NCBI GenBank assembly: GCA_024643545.1
Contig: JAHEMR010000004.1
Coordinates: forward strand, 124,001-188,000
DNA: 64,000 bases
Origin: Crocinitomicaceae bacterium
GTDB lineage: Bacteria > Bacteroidota > Bacteroidia > Flavobacteriales_D > Crocinitomicaceae
Direction of reading: 5' to 3'
Below are positions 41,121 through 49,639 of this stretch, piece after piece (position 1 is the first letter of the stretch; each line of letters starts with the position of its first letter). The translations under genes were made by a program, and so were the position numbers. The notes beneath the pieces are model-generated. The model saw only the letters and a program-made list of their open reading frames with translations. It ran no database searches and was not told the origin of the DNA.

Positions 41121-42566
41121 CTATTTCAAATACGCTTCGAGACCGTGGAGTCCGCCTTCGCGTCCAAAACCACTTTCTTTGTAGCCCCCGAATGGAGACG
41201 CCGGATCGAATTTATTGTATGTATTGGACCAAATGACACCTGCGCGAAGTTTAGAAGTGAGGTTAAAGATGCGTGATCCTTTGTCCGTCCATACTCCGGC
41301 TGCTAGTCCATATGGTGAATTATTCGCTTTTTGAATGACCTCATCAATGGTTCTGAACGTTTGTATGGTTAACACTGGTCCAAATATTTCTTCTTGTGCG
41401 ATGACACTTGACTGCGCAACATTTGTGAAAATCGTTGGTCGACAATAGAATCCTTTTGACGGCAGGTCACATTCCACTTGAAACAAGTCTGAACCTTCGT
41501 TTATTCCGATATTGATGTATTTTTCAATTGTGTTTAATTGCTCCTTTGAATTTATGGCACCTATATCTGTATTCTTATCTAGTGGATTACCAACATACAA
41601 ACTTCCCATGCGTTGTTTCAATTTCCGAACAACTTCCTCAGCAATCGACTCCTGCACATACAAACGTGATCCTGCACAACAAACGTGGCCTTGATTAAAG
41701 AAGATTCCGTTTACAATTCCTTCTACTGCTTGATCTATTGGGGCATCTTCTAAAACGATATTTGCTGATTTCCCACCTAATTCTAAACTAACCTTTTTAG
41801 CTGTTCCTGCGACTGCCCTTTGAATCAACTTGCCAACTGCTGTTGAACCTGTGAAGGCAATTTTATCAACGTCAGGATGATTGACAATCGCTGCTCCTGT
41901 ATCTCCATTTCCGGTTACAATGTTTACCACACCAGCCGGTAGTCCAGACGCCTCAATGATTTCCGCTAATTTTAATGCTGTTAACGATGTACTTTCAGCT
42001 GGTTTCAAAACGACTGTATTGCCTGCCGCCAATGCGGGTGCAATTTTCCATGCGGCCATTAACAATGGAAAATTCCAAGGGATGATTTGACCGGCAACAC
42101 CAAGCGATTGTATATTTCTTTGTGGAAAAGCATCTTGCAATTTATCCGCCCAACCAGCATAATAGAAAAAGTGGTTGCACGCCAATGGAACATCGATATC
42201 ACGCGATTCGCGGATCGGTTTTCCACCATCTAAAGTTTCAATTAACGCCAGTTCCTTTGCGTGCTCCTGCATTAATCGGGCAATTCGGAAAATGTATTTT
42301 GCACGTTCTGATGCCTTCATGACAGACCATACCTCCACGTATGCCTTTCGAGCTGCCATAACGGCTAGGTCAACGTCGTCTTCCGTAGCCCAAGCGATTT
42401 CAGCTAATTTCTCTTCCGTTGCGGGATTAATCGTATCAAAATAGCGATTATTGGAAGGCTTGATCCATTTTCCATCAATGAAAAGATCATATTTTTCTTT
42501 AAGCTGAATATGTGAAGTCCCTTCTAAAGAGGGGGCATATTCCCATGTATTGTTTGAATCTGTCAT
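41121..42566 (-). CDS. NAD-dependent aldehyde dehydrogenase in deoC operon
   Basis: A 481-residue enzyme with complete motifs: [32 protein letters not shown] near 242, SLELGGKSANIVLED near 268 with the catalytic Glu, and the nucleophile in GHVCCAGSRLYV near 304. Clustered with deoC, its probable job is oxidation of acetaldehyde from deoxyribose 5-phosphate cleavage, but other small aldehydes are possible. It starts 2 bases after the deoC stop codon and is followed after 39 bases by the dead paralogue. The C-terminal end GGLHGLEAYLK is short but typical. Confidence 0.93.
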   Translation of the reverse strand: MTDSNNTWEYAPSLEGTSHIQLKEKYDLFIDGKWIKPSNNRYFDTINPATEEKLAEIAWATEDDVDLAVMAARKAYVEVWSVMKASERAKYIFRIARLMQEHAKELALIETLDGGKPIRESRDIDVPLACNHFFYYAGWADKLQDAFPQRNIQSLGVAGQIIPWNFPLLMAAWKIAPALAAGNTVVLKPAESTSLTALKLAEIIEASGLPAGVVNIVTGNGDTGAAIVNHPDVDKIAFTGSTAVGKLIQRAVAGTAKKVSLELGGKSANIVLEDAPIDQAVEGIVNGIFFNQGHVCCAGSRLYVQESIAEEVVRKLKQRMGSLYVGNPLDKNTDIGAINSKEQLNTIEKYINIGINEGSDLFQVECDLPSKGFYCRPTIFTNVAQSSVIAQEEIFGPVLTIQTFRTIDEVIQKANNSPYGLAAGVWTDKGSRIFNLTSKLRAGVIWSNTYNKFDPASPFGGYKESGFGREGGLHGLEAYLK

Positions 42567-42568
42567 AA

Positions 42569-43483
42569 TTAATCGATCGTAAAATAATCAGCTGATTGAT
42601 ATTTTCCTGTCACTTGTTTCATGTACTGCATCAAGACATCATTCGCAAGGCTGCTTGCCCCGAATCGAAACCATTCATTTGTCAACCAAGCTTCTCCAAG
42701 AATTTCTTTCACCATCACTAAATTGTGCAGAGCTAACTTAGAAGTTGAAATGCCTCCAGCAGGTTTCATTCCAACCATGATTCCTGTGCGGTCGTAATGG
42801 TCTTTTATCGCCATTAACATGGTATACGTAACCTGCATCGTTGCAGCTGGCTGTATTTTTCCGGTAGATGTTTTAATGAAATCTGCGCCTGCATGAATCG
42901 CAATGTCACTTGCTCTACGCACTTGATCCAGGTTAGCCAGTTCTCCTGTTTCTAAAATAACTTTTAATCGTTTCTGGCCACATATTTCTTTGATCGCAGC
43001 GATTTCGTCAAAGACAAAATTATATTCACCGGATAAAAATTTACCACGCGATATAACCATATCAATTTCATCCGCACCTGCATCTAAAGCAAATTGTGTG
43101 TCTGACTTTTTTACGTCAAATGTTGATTGACCTGATGGAAAAGCCGTTGAAACTGATGCGATTTTTATTGAACTATCTTTTAGTGCATCTTTTGCTATTG
43201 AAACCATTGTTGGATAAACACAAACTGCGGCTACAGTGGGGAGTCCATCTTGAAAATCATGAAGGTGTTGTGCTTTGTAACACATTTGACGCACCTTATT
43301 TGGCGTATCTTTCCCCTCCAATGTTGTCAAATCAATCATGGATAAAACCATTGAAAGTCCCTGCATTTTTGCGGTTCCTTTGATGCTTCTCGTTTGAAAA
43401 CGTGATACACGTTCTTCTACACCGACTTTGTCAATCGTTGGTGACTTTGGAATTTGAGAAAAAAGAGGTTTATGAGCTTTCAT
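42569..43483 (-). CDS. deoC: Deoxyribose-phosphate aldolase, long type
   Basis: Cleaves 2-deoxyribose 5-phosphate to glyceraldehyde 3-phosphate and acetaldehyde in deoxynucleoside breakdown. The 304-residue protein resembles the longer class of DeoC (like human DERA). It has the Schiff-base lysine in ADFIKTSTGK near 217, VDEIDMVISRGKFL-type motif (AGADEIDMVI), and KPAGGISTSKLA. The start at 43483 (MKAHKPLF) is chosen since the in-frame TTG at 43501 lies inside the predicted -7 element. It leads an operon with two aldehyde-dehydrogenase-type proteins. Confidence 0.94.
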   Translation of the reverse strand: MKAHKPLFSQIPKSPTIDKVGVEERVSRFQTRSIKGTAKMQGLSMVLSMIDLTTLEGKDTPNKVRQMCYKAQHLHDFQDGLPTVAAVCVYPTMVSIAKDALKDSSIKIASVSTAFPSGQSTFDVKKSDTQFALDAGADEIDMVISRGKFLSGEYNFVFDEIAAIKEICGQKRLKVILETGELANLDQVRRASDIAIHAGADFIKTSTGKIQPAATMQVTYTMLMAIKDHYDRTGIMVGMKPAGGISTSKLALHNLVMVKEILGEAWLTNEWFRFGASSLANDVLMQYMKQVTGKYQSADYFTID

Positions 43484-43498
43484 ACGTAATATCAAGCT

Positions 43499-43506
43499 CA
43501 AAAATA
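43499..43506 (-). promoter_or_regulatory. -7 promoter element of deoC operon (TATTTTTG)
   Basis: Perfect TAnnTTTG on the minus strand, 15 bases before the ATG at 43483. This placement supports the inner start codon and the view that deoC is the first gene of its operon. Confidence 0.45.
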
Positions 43507-43529
43507 GGAAAAAACTGAGCTGTGACTAT

Positions 43530-43874
43530 TTATTCTTCGTCAGAATCGTCGTCATCCGCTTTATCATCATCAAATGAATCATCGAAGTCATCATCTTCAT
43601 CGTCTTCTACTTCGTCATCTTTGATATCCGCTACCTCATCGAAATCATCGTCATCATCATCTGAAACGGGTTTAGCTTTCGGCACCACCTTTGTTACCTT
43701 TACCAAATAAATCACCTCATCTGTTTCCCAGATTAACGCATCCAAGGTTTCTCCCGTGGGCGTTTTGATGGTGGTTAAATGGTTGATGTACCCATCCGGA
43801 TAATCCCTGAGAATTTGTTTTTTCTGGTCAATGGATAATTTATCGTAACTGATAATAGCTCTTCTCTTCGACAT
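43530..43874 (-). CDS. Small protein with Asp/Glu-rich C-terminal tail
   Basis: A 114-residue protein, soluble. Residues 1-66 form a compact domain (KRRAIISYDKLSIDQKKQIL, DYPDGYINHLTTIKTPTGE, DALIWETDEVIYLVKV), then residues 67-114 are almost entirely Asp and Glu. I recognise it as a conserved Bacteroidota protein of unknown function, but no domain name. Acidic tails of this type often mediate binding to basic proteins or nucleic-acid-mimic functions; here that is speculation. A perfect -7 element TAATTTTG lies 22 bases upstream (43897-43904). The gene is opposite in direction to radA. Confidence 0.75.
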   Translation of the reverse strand: MSKRRAIISYDKLSIDQKKQILRDYPDGYINHLTTIKTPTGETLDALIWETDEVIYLVKVTKVVPKAKPVSDDDDDDFDEVADIKDDEVEDDEDDDFDDSFDDDKADDDDSDEE

Positions 43875-43896
43875 AGTTTGATGAATAATTATAGGG

Positions 43897-43904
43897 CAAA
43901 ATTA
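43897..43904 (-). promoter_or_regulatory. -7 promoter element of the acidic-tail gene (TAATTTTG)
   Basis: Perfect TAnnTTTG on the minus strand, 22 bases before the start at 43874. It lies in the 204-base gap shared with radA. Confidence 0.4.
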
Positions 43905-44046
43905 AATTTTTTGTTTTTCCAAAAATCAATCTTGCGCAAAATATTAAAAATATTTTTTTCAATTGAAAATGAACCACATATTAACACTCTGTTACTGAAT
44001 AAACAAGCTATGTATTTTCAAAAGAAAAATAATGAGAACTTGTTCC

Positions 44047-44054
44047 TACATTTG
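44047..44054 (+). promoter_or_regulatory. -7 promoter element of radA (TACATTTG)
   Basis: Perfect TAnnTTTG 24 bases before the radA start codon. The rest of the gap between the acidic-tail gene and radA (43905-44046) is AT-rich and shows nothing else that I can support. Confidence 0.4.
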
Positions 44055-44078
44055 CAGGCGATTCCTTATCTTTAGCTT

Positions 44079-45434
44079 ATGTCCAAAACAAAATCAGCAT
44101 TTTTCTGTCAAAATTGTGGTCACGAAACACCTAAATGGCTTGGGAAGTGTCCTTCGTGTCAGGAATGGAATACGTTTGTGGAAGAAATTTTAGAAAAGAC
44201 AACGAAACATGTTGTTTCCTTTTCCAAAGAAACGAAAGCTAGTAAGCCATTATTGATCCAAGATGTTGAGCAAAGTGAGGAGAACCGCATTTTTCTGCAG
44301 GACTTCGAATTAAATCGGGTTTTAGGTGGCGGAATTGTTTTAGGTTCCATCTCCTTATTAGGTGGGGATCCCGGCATTGGAAAATCTACACTCTTACTTC
44401 AGCTCGCCATTAAGGAACGCTTAAAAGTACTTTACGTCTCCGGAGAGGAGAGCGATCAACAGATTCGAATGCGTGCTGAACGACTTGGTTTGGAAAACGA
44501 TCAGTGTTATTTATTGACCGAAACAAATCTCCAACAGATTTTGACACAAGCAAACGAGGTTCAACCTCAATTGTTGGTAATTGACTCTATTCAAACGCTG
44601 CATACAAATTCCATCGAAAGTTCACCAGGAAGTGTTGCGCAAGTGCGGGAATGTACCGCGAATTTGCTGCGTTTTGCCAAACAAACGAATATTCCCGTGT
44701 TTTTAATTGGCCACATCACAAAAGATGGCACCATTGCTGGACCAAAAGTTTTGGAACACATGGTGGATACTGTTTTGCAATTTGAAGGAGACCGACACCA
44801 TATTTACCGCTTGCTCCGTTCAATAAAGAACCGTTTTGGATCAACCAACGAATTAGGTATTTATTCCATGCAGGGACATGGTCTCGTTCCAGTTGAGAAT
44901 CCATCTGAGGTTCTCGTATCTGGAAATGAATCCTTAAGCGGCGTTGCTGTTGCATCCATGGTTGATGGAATTCGTCCAATTTTAATTGAAGTACAAGCGC
45001 TTGTAAGTTCTGCTGCTTATGGAACTCCGCAACGTTCCTCCACTGGTTTTGATGTCAAACGATTAAACATGTTGCTCGCGGTTTTAGAAAAAAGATGTGG
45101 TTTTAGATTGGCCGCAAAAGACGTTTTCTTAAACATTGCGGGCGGAATAAAAGTCGATGATCCGGCAATTGATTTAGCGGTTGCCATGGCGATTTTATCT
45201 TCAAATGCGGATATTTCAATTCCTAAAACGGTTTCCTTTGCCGCTGAAATCGGATTGTCAGGCGAACTGCGTCCGGTGAATCGTTTAGAGCAACGATTAT
45301 CAGAATTAGAAAAAATGGGCTATGAAAAAATCATTGTTTCCTCCTATTCGAAGGGAATCGAAAAAAAACACAAGCACATTCAAATTGTTCCATGCGCAAA
45401 AATAGAGGAAGTGGTTCGCGCCGTTTTCGCTTAA
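44079..45434 (+). CDS. radA: DNA repair protein RadA
   Basis: DNA helicase-like RecA relative that drives branch migration in homologous recombination. The 451-residue protein has the N-terminal C4 zinc finger (CQNCGHETPKWLGKCPSC, residues 10-27), Walker A GGDPGIGKSTLL near 93, a RadA-specific KNRFG motif (SIKNRFGSTNELGIY) near 250, and a C-terminal Lon-like domain (PAIDLAVAMAILSSNADI). Length and order are standard. It is followed by rsmI after 11 bases. Confidence 0.97.
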   Translation: MSKTKSAFFCQNCGHETPKWLGKCPSCQEWNTFVEEILEKTTKHVVSFSKETKASKPLLIQDVEQSEENRIFLQDFELNRVLGGGIVLGSISLLGGDPGIGKSTLLLQLAIKERLKVLYVSGEESDQQIRMRAERLGLENDQCYLLTETNLQQILTQANEVQPQLLVIDSIQTLHTNSIESSPGSVAQVRECTANLLRFAKQTNIPVFLIGHITKDGTIAGPKVLEHMVDTVLQFEGDRHHIYRLLRSIKNRFGSTNELGIYSMQGHGLVPVENPSEVLVSGNESLSGVAVASMVDGIRPILIEVQALVSSAAYGTPQRSSTGFDVKRLNMLLAVLEKRCGFRLAAKDVFLNIAGGIKVDDPAIDLAVAMAILSSNADISIPKTVSFAAEIGLSGELRPVNRLEQRLSELEKMGYEKIIVSSYSKGIEKKHKHIQIVPCAKIEEVVRAVFA

Positions 45435-45445
45435 AATAGTTACTT

Positions 45446-46120
45446 ATGTCTAGACTCGTTCTTGTACCCACACCAATCGGAAACCTCGAAGATATTACCC
45501 TGCGAAGTTTACGCTATTTAAAGGAAGCAGATTTATTATTTGCGGAGGATACCCGTGTCACACACAAACTTTTAAAGCACTACGAAATTTCAAAAAAAGT
45601 ATTGGCTTTTCACGCACACAATGAGCACCGCTTTTTAGAAAAGAGCATCGAAATCATTGAGCAACAAAATTGCACTGTGTTGGTTTCGGATGCAGGAACT
45701 CCTGGTATTTCTGATCCTGGATTTTTATTGGTTCGGGCTTGTATTGAACGTGGAATTGATGTTGAATGTCTACCGGGTCCGACCGCTTTCGTACCAGCAC
45801 TTGTTTCCAGTGGATTTCCGTGCGACAAATTTATTTTTGAAGGATTCCTTCCACACAAAAAAGGACGTCAGACTAGACTGAAACTTTTAGCACAAGAGTC
45901 GAGGACAATGGTGCTGTATGAGTCACCTCATCGATTAGTGAAAACGCTTGAGCAAATGATGGAATTCTTCGATCCCGAACGTCAAGTGGTTGTAGCACGA
46001 GAAATAACCAAGCATTTTGAAACCTACCATAGAGGAAATGTCACAGAGCAACTAGCCTATTTCAAAGCAAATCCACCAAAAGGAGAAATCGTTTTATTAA
46101 TTAAAGGATTTGAGGACTAG
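45446..46120 (+). CDS. rsmI: 16S rRNA (cytidine(1402)-2'-O)-methyltransferase
   Basis: Methylates the 2'-O of C1402 in 16S rRNA, fine-tuning decoding. The 224-residue protein, of the tetrapyrrole-methylase fold, shows VPTPIGNLEDITLRSLRYLK at the N-terminus, FAEDTRVTHKLL, VSDAGTPGISDPGF near 75, and PGPTAFVPALVSSGFP near 108. It lacks the optional C-terminal winged-helix extension seen in E. coli (286 residues), as is usual in this phylum. It lies between radA and holB on the same strand. Confidence 0.96.
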   Translation: MSRLVLVPTPIGNLEDITLRSLRYLKEADLLFAEDTRVTHKLLKHYEISKKVLAFHAHNEHRFLEKSIEIIEQQNCTVLVSDAGTPGISDPGFLLVRACIERGIDVECLPGPTAFVPALVSSGFPCDKFIFEGFLPHKKGRQTRLKLLAQESRTMVLYESPHRLVKTLEQMMEFFDPERQVVVAREITKHFETYHRGNVTEQLAYFKANPPKGEIVLLIKGFED

Positions 46121-46137
46121 AATCGATCAAATTCCAT

Positions 46138-46145
46138 TATTTTTG
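46138..46145 (+). promoter_or_regulatory. -7 promoter element of holB (TATTTTTG)
   Basis: Perfect TAnnTTTG ending 4 bases (AGGA) before the GTG start of holB at 46150. It predicts a leaderless transcript with GTG start. The overlapping GAGGAG may instead be a Shine-Dalgarno-like sequence, which is uncommon in this phylum. A TTTG 25 bases upstream is slightly too far for a -33 box. Confidence 0.35.
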
Positions 46146-46149
46146 AGGA

Positions 46150-47268
46150 GTGCAATTTAAAGATGTCATAGGGCAAAGTGATTTAAAAAAGGATTTTATC
46201 CAAGAAATCAAGCAAGGTAAAATCGCGCACGCTCAACTTTTCATGGGGACACTTGGAAACGGCGGTCTTCCACTTGCATTAGCTTTTACACAGTATTTAT
46301 TTTGCAAAAATCCGAGTGACACCGATAGTTGCGGCGTTTGTCCATCTTGTTTAAAAGTTCAAGATTTACAACATCCAGACGTGCATTTTGTCTATCCAGT
46401 CGTACAAGCCATCAATAAAATTTCAAGCGCATTTGCTGCAGAGTGGCGCGCACAACTTAAAGAAGAACCTTATTTTGATGCCTACAGTTGGACAAAACGC
46501 ATTGATCCAAAAGAGCGAAAACCAATCATAGGTACAGACGAAAGTGTTGAAATCATTCGGAAATTGAATTTAAAATCATACGAAGGTGGGTATAAAGTCA
46601 TGCTCATTTGGTTACCCGAAGAAATGAATTCAACCTGTTCGAATAAATTATTAAAGATTTTAGAGGAACCACCAAAAGACACCTTGTTTTTACTCGTTTC
46701 CGAGGATCCATCTAAACTATTGGTGACAATTCAATCCCGGACCCAGTTTGTGCGTATTCCGAAAATTGAAAGTGAGCAATTGACGCAAGCATTAATGAAA
46801 CGTTTTCAGTTGGAGAAAACGCAAGCTGAATCAATCACTGCATTTTCGGAAGGTAATTACATTCAATCCTGTGAATTCCTGAAAGAATCTGATGATAAAG
46901 GTATTTACCGGGAACAATTCATCCAGTTAATGCGCACATCGTATAAAAAAGATGTTTTGGGAATGATGAATTGGGCAGATGAACTATCAACTTCCGGAAA
47001 GGAACGACAAAAATTATTTATCCAATATGCATTACATATGTTCCGACAAAGTTTGTTGTCCAATTACATGGGTGATGTATTATTGCGTATTTCCAGTGAG
47101 GAAGAACAATTTTTAAAAAATTTCGCTCCCTTTATTTCAGGAAATAACATTCGAGAATTCATTGAAACATTTGATGACGCTTACTATCACATTGATCGCA
47201 ATGCAAATGCGCGCATTCTTTTCACTCAGATGTGTTTTCAAACCATGCGTTTCATCCATCAAGCATAA
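46150..47268 (+). CDS. holB: DNA polymerase III subunit delta' (GTG start)
   Basis: Clamp-loader subunit of the replicative polymerase. The 372-residue protein starts at a GTG (46150). It has the AAA+ fold of DnaX/HolB: VIGQSDLKKDFIQ near residue 5, a zinc-binding module CKNPSDTDSCGVCPSC near 51-66, the sensor LLKILEEPPKDTLFLL near 175, and an SRTQFVRIP loop (the SRC-like motif) near 200. The Walker A equivalent is degenerate (GTLGNGGLPLA), as in delta' subunits generally, so it should not hydrolyse ATP. It leads into ricT and gldH. Confidence 0.9.
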   Translation: MQFKDVIGQSDLKKDFIQEIKQGKIAHAQLFMGTLGNGGLPLALAFTQYLFCKNPSDTDSCGVCPSCLKVQDLQHPDVHFVYPVVQAINKISSAFAAEWRAQLKEEPYFDAYSWTKRIDPKERKPIIGTDESVEIIRKLNLKSYEGGYKVMLIWLPEEMNSTCSNKLLKILEEPPKDTLFLLVSEDPSKLLVTIQSRTQFVRIPKIESEQLTQALMKRFQLEKTQAESITAFSEGNYIQSCEFLKESDDKGIYREQFIQLMRTSYKKDVLGMMNWADELSTSGKERQKLFIQYALHMFRQSLLSNYMGDVLLRISSEEEQFLKNFAPFISGNNIREFIETFDDAYYHIDRNANARILFTQMCFQTMRFIHQA

Positions 47269-47309
47269 ATCGTTTAACTGAAATGATTAACTTTACCTAA
47301 AATTAAATT

Positions 47310-48632
47310 ATGGGTTGCTCATCATGCAGTAGTGGCGGTGGAACACCGAAAGGTTGTAAGAACAATGGTACTTGCAGCAGCGGTGGTTGTAATAAATTAG
47401 AAGTATACGATTGGTTAGCGAATATTGCTCTTCCAGCCGGTCAAACCCCTTACGATATTGTTGAAGTACGCTTTAAAAATGCCCGCAAAGCATTTTACAG
47501 AAATGCTTCGAACCTTTCCTTGCAAATTGGAGACTTAGTTATTGTGGATACCGCACCGGGATACGATGTGGGTGTCGTTTCCGTAGTCGGAGAGCTCGCA
47601 CGCGTTCAAGTCAAGAAAAAAGCACCAAACTTCAAAGCAATGGAAGCGCGTAAAATTATGCGCATTGCCAATCAAGAAGAAATCGATAAATGGATTAAAG
47701 GAAGGTCCCTTGAAAAAGACCTGATGACTCAATCCAGGGTTTTAGCGATGAACCTAAATCTAGACATGAAGATTTCGGATGTAGAATACCAAGGCGACTT
47801 GAGTAAAGCTACCTTTTATTACACAGCAGAAGGTCGCGTTGATTTCCGTCAATTGATTAAAGACATGGCTGACAAATTCCGCGTTCGAATTGAGATGCGT
47901 CAGATAGGAAGCCGTCAAGAATCTTCTCGTTTAGGTGGAATAGGTTCTTGTGGACGAGAATTGTGTTGTTCAACTTGGTTGACAGATTTCAGGTCTGTCT
48001 CTACCTCAGCGGCTCGCTACCAACAATTGTCTTTGAATCCGCAGAAATTAGCAGGTCAATGTGGGAAATTGAAATGTTGTTTAAACTATGAATTAGACAT
48101 GTATTTGGATGCTATCAAGTCCTTTCCAAAAACAGACACAAAACTCCACACTGAAAAAGGTGATGCTTTTCACATAAAGACGGATGTTTTCAAACGCATT
48201 ATTTGGTATGCATATCCTGGTGAAATGGGAACCATTGCCTTGAGTCCAGAACGGGTTGCAGAAATTAAAAAACTCAACAAAGATGGTGTTAAGCCCAAAG
48301 ACTTGCTTGAATTTGTAAAAGTGGAGAAGGTCGTGGAAATTGGTTATCAAAACGTTGTTGGTCAAGACAGTGTCAATCGATTTGAGAAAAGCTTTGTAAA
48401 GAAAAAACGTCCAAACAAAAAACGTAATCCAAATAACCCAAATGCTTCCGTGGAAGCTAACCCAGCAAAAGGAAACAGACCTCCTAATCCGGGACCAGCA
48501 AAAGGGAATAATCCTCAAGGAAACAAAGGGAATAATCCAGGAAATAAACCAACTAATGCAGCCAAAACAGGTGCAAATAAAGGGAATAATAAACCGAATA
48601 ATCCACAAGGAACTACCAATGCGCAAAGCTAG
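47310..48632 (+). CDS. ricT: Regulatory Fe-S complex subunit RicT (PSP1 domain)
   Basis: A 440-residue PSP1/RicT (YaaT) protein. In Bacillus it forms a complex with RicA and RicF that carries [4Fe-4S] clusters and affects RNA processing. Here the N-terminus is unusually cysteine-rich (MGCSSCSSGGG, KGCKNNGTCSSGGC). The core holds GRVDFRQLIKDMADKFRVRI, GIGSCGRELCCSTWL near 210 and GQCGKLKCCLNYELD near 250, the two conserved CxxxxCC-type motifs. The last about 80 residues are low-complexity Asn/Pro/Gly/Lys. Its 3' end overlaps gldH by 14 bases. Confidence 0.88.
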   Translation: MGCSSCSSGGGTPKGCKNNGTCSSGGCNKLEVYDWLANIALPAGQTPYDIVEVRFKNARKAFYRNASNLSLQIGDLVIVDTAPGYDVGVVSVVGELARVQVKKKAPNFKAMEARKIMRIANQEEIDKWIKGRSLEKDLMTQSRVLAMNLNLDMKISDVEYQGDLSKATFYYTAEGRVDFRQLIKDMADKFRVRIEMRQIGSRQESSRLGGIGSCGRELCCSTWLTDFRSVSTSAARYQQLSLNPQKLAGQCGKLKCCLNYELDMYLDAIKSFPKTDTKLHTEKGDAFHIKTDVFKRIIWYAYPGEMGTIALSPERVAEIKKLNKDGVKPKDLLEFVKVEKVVEIGYQNVVGQDSVNRFEKSFVKKKRPNKKRNPNNPNASVEANPAKGNRPPNPGPAKGNNPQGNKGNNPGNKPTNAAKTGANKGNNKPNNPQGTTNAQS

Positions 48633-49080
48633 TTTACTCATCATTTTATGTATTTTATTCTTCTCGTGTAAAGAAGATTCATTTTACACGAAATCCTATT
48701 CTTTTTCCCATAATACTTGGAAACAAGATGTCAAACCGGTTTTTAAAGTGGATATACAAGATACAAGCATACTCTATGACTTTGTTGTGACGATTCGAAC
48801 CACCACAGACTACGCCTACAACAATCTTTGGATCTTTTTAAACACAAAACCACCTCACGGTCAACAAGTAAGGGAGCCATATGAGATAAAAACAACATAT
48901 CCGGATGGCAATTGGATTGGGAAGAAAACTGGAACAATTGTGGAGCATGAACTCATTTTTAAAAGAAGAAAAGTTCCTTACAAAGGCACCTATACTTTTA
49001 CCTTTGAACAAGCGATCACTCAAAAAACGGTTGATGAAGTTTTGGATATTTCCATGGAGGTAAAACGAGCAATTGAGTAA
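48619..49080 (+). CDS. gldH: Gliding motility lipoprotein GldH
   Basis: A 153-residue lipoprotein needed for gliding motility and the linked type IX secretion machinery in flavobacteria. The start at 48619 (MRKASLLII) lies within ricT and gives the signal peptide with lipobox LFFSC (cysteine 15). The mature protein shows the GldH pattern YSFSHNTWKQDVKPVFKVDI, a LWIFLNTKPPHGQ segment near 73 and KRRKVPYKGTYTFTFEQA. It is cotranslated with ricT, and a DUF6495 gene follows one base after its stop. Confidence 0.9.
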   Translation: MRKASLLIILCILFFSCKEDSFYTKSYSFSHNTWKQDVKPVFKVDIQDTSILYDFVVTIRTTTDYAYNNLWIFLNTKPPHGQQVREPYEIKTTYPDGNWIGKKTGTIVEHELIFKRRKVPYKGTYTFTFEQAITQKTVDEVLDISMEVKRAIE

Positions 49081-49081
49081 T

Positions 49082-49567
49082 ATGCGTTTTAGACGTTTAA
49101 GTTCAGATGAATTATTCGCGCTGGAAACAGAATTTAAACAATTCTTAGTCGTTCATGAACAATATGATGATGAGTGGCGTATTCTTGCAGAGCAGCATCC
49201 AGAAAAAGCAGAAAAGTTTATTGAATTGTTCAGTGATCTTGTTTTACAAAAAGTTTATCATCAAGTATCTTTTTTAGTTCATTTTAGTGAAGGGATGGTC
49301 TCGTTTTTCGACATGAGGAATGAACCGCTTAAAGCATACCAAATTAAGTGTCCTCCTCATCTATCGTTACAGAATGAAATACAAGTAGAAACACTCATAA
49401 GTAAGCATTTTGAGGAGCTTCAATTTTTTATTGGAGAGAAAAAGTTAATGAAAGAAAAAGCTGATGAGGTATTTGATTTGATCCGAAAAGGAAGCGAGGT
49501 TTGTGAGGAAACCTATTTCATGAAATACCTTGAACTTTTTAGCAGAATTGAAAAAAATCAACGGTGA
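49082..49567 (+). CDS. DUF6495 family protein
   Basis: A 161-residue soluble protein, DUF6495-like, conserved in Bacteroidota near gldH or ricT. The start is the ATG at 49082 (MRFRRLSSDEL), with the in-frame TTG at 49073 less likely. It is helical at both ends and carries an LSSDELFALETEFKQFLVV start, a middle beta region (VYHQVSFLVHFSEGMVSFFD) and a C-terminal helix ending ELFSRIEKNQR. The function is unknown. It follows gldH by 1 base and ends the operon. Confidence 0.75.
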   Translation: MRFRRLSSDELFALETEFKQFLVVHEQYDDEWRILAEQHPEKAEKFIELFSDLVLQKVYHQVSFLVHFSEGMVSFFDMRNEPLKAYQIKCPPHLSLQNEIQVETLISKHFEELQFFIGEKKLMKEKADEVFDLIRKGSEVCEETYFMKYLELFSRIEKNQR

Positions 49568-49577
49568 GGACATCTTT

Positions 49578-49610
49578 TTTTGTTTTTCTCCGTTTATAAA
49601 CATAAATTTG
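49578..49610 (+). promoter_or_regulatory. Promoter of the 49640 lipoprotein gene (TTG and TAAATTTG)
   Basis: A TTTTG (49578-49582) and a perfect TAAATTTG (49603-49610) are 20 bases apart, the expected arrangement. The start codon is 29 bases downstream. One of the better promoters here. Confidence 0.6.
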
Positions 49611-49639
49611 ACTATTAATTGCCTAAACCATTGTAATCT

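Noticed and set aside
43501-43501. TTG as start of deoC
   Set aside because: It lies within the TATTTTTG element, and the ATG at 43483 matches the expected start.
43522-43710. Serine-rich open frame on the plus strand
   Set aside because: It is the complement of the Asp/Glu-rich tail (GAT/GAC read as ATC/TCA-type serine codons) of the gene at 43530-43874.
48093-48644. A 183-residue open frame on the minus strand
   Set aside because: Antisense to the well-supported ricT gene; composition is Ile/Phe/Trp-rich as expected of the reverse of an Asn/Lys-rich sequence.
49568-49639. Possible terminator after the DUF6495 gene
   Set aside because: There is a T-rich stretch but no convincing stem; it fits better as part of the following promoter.
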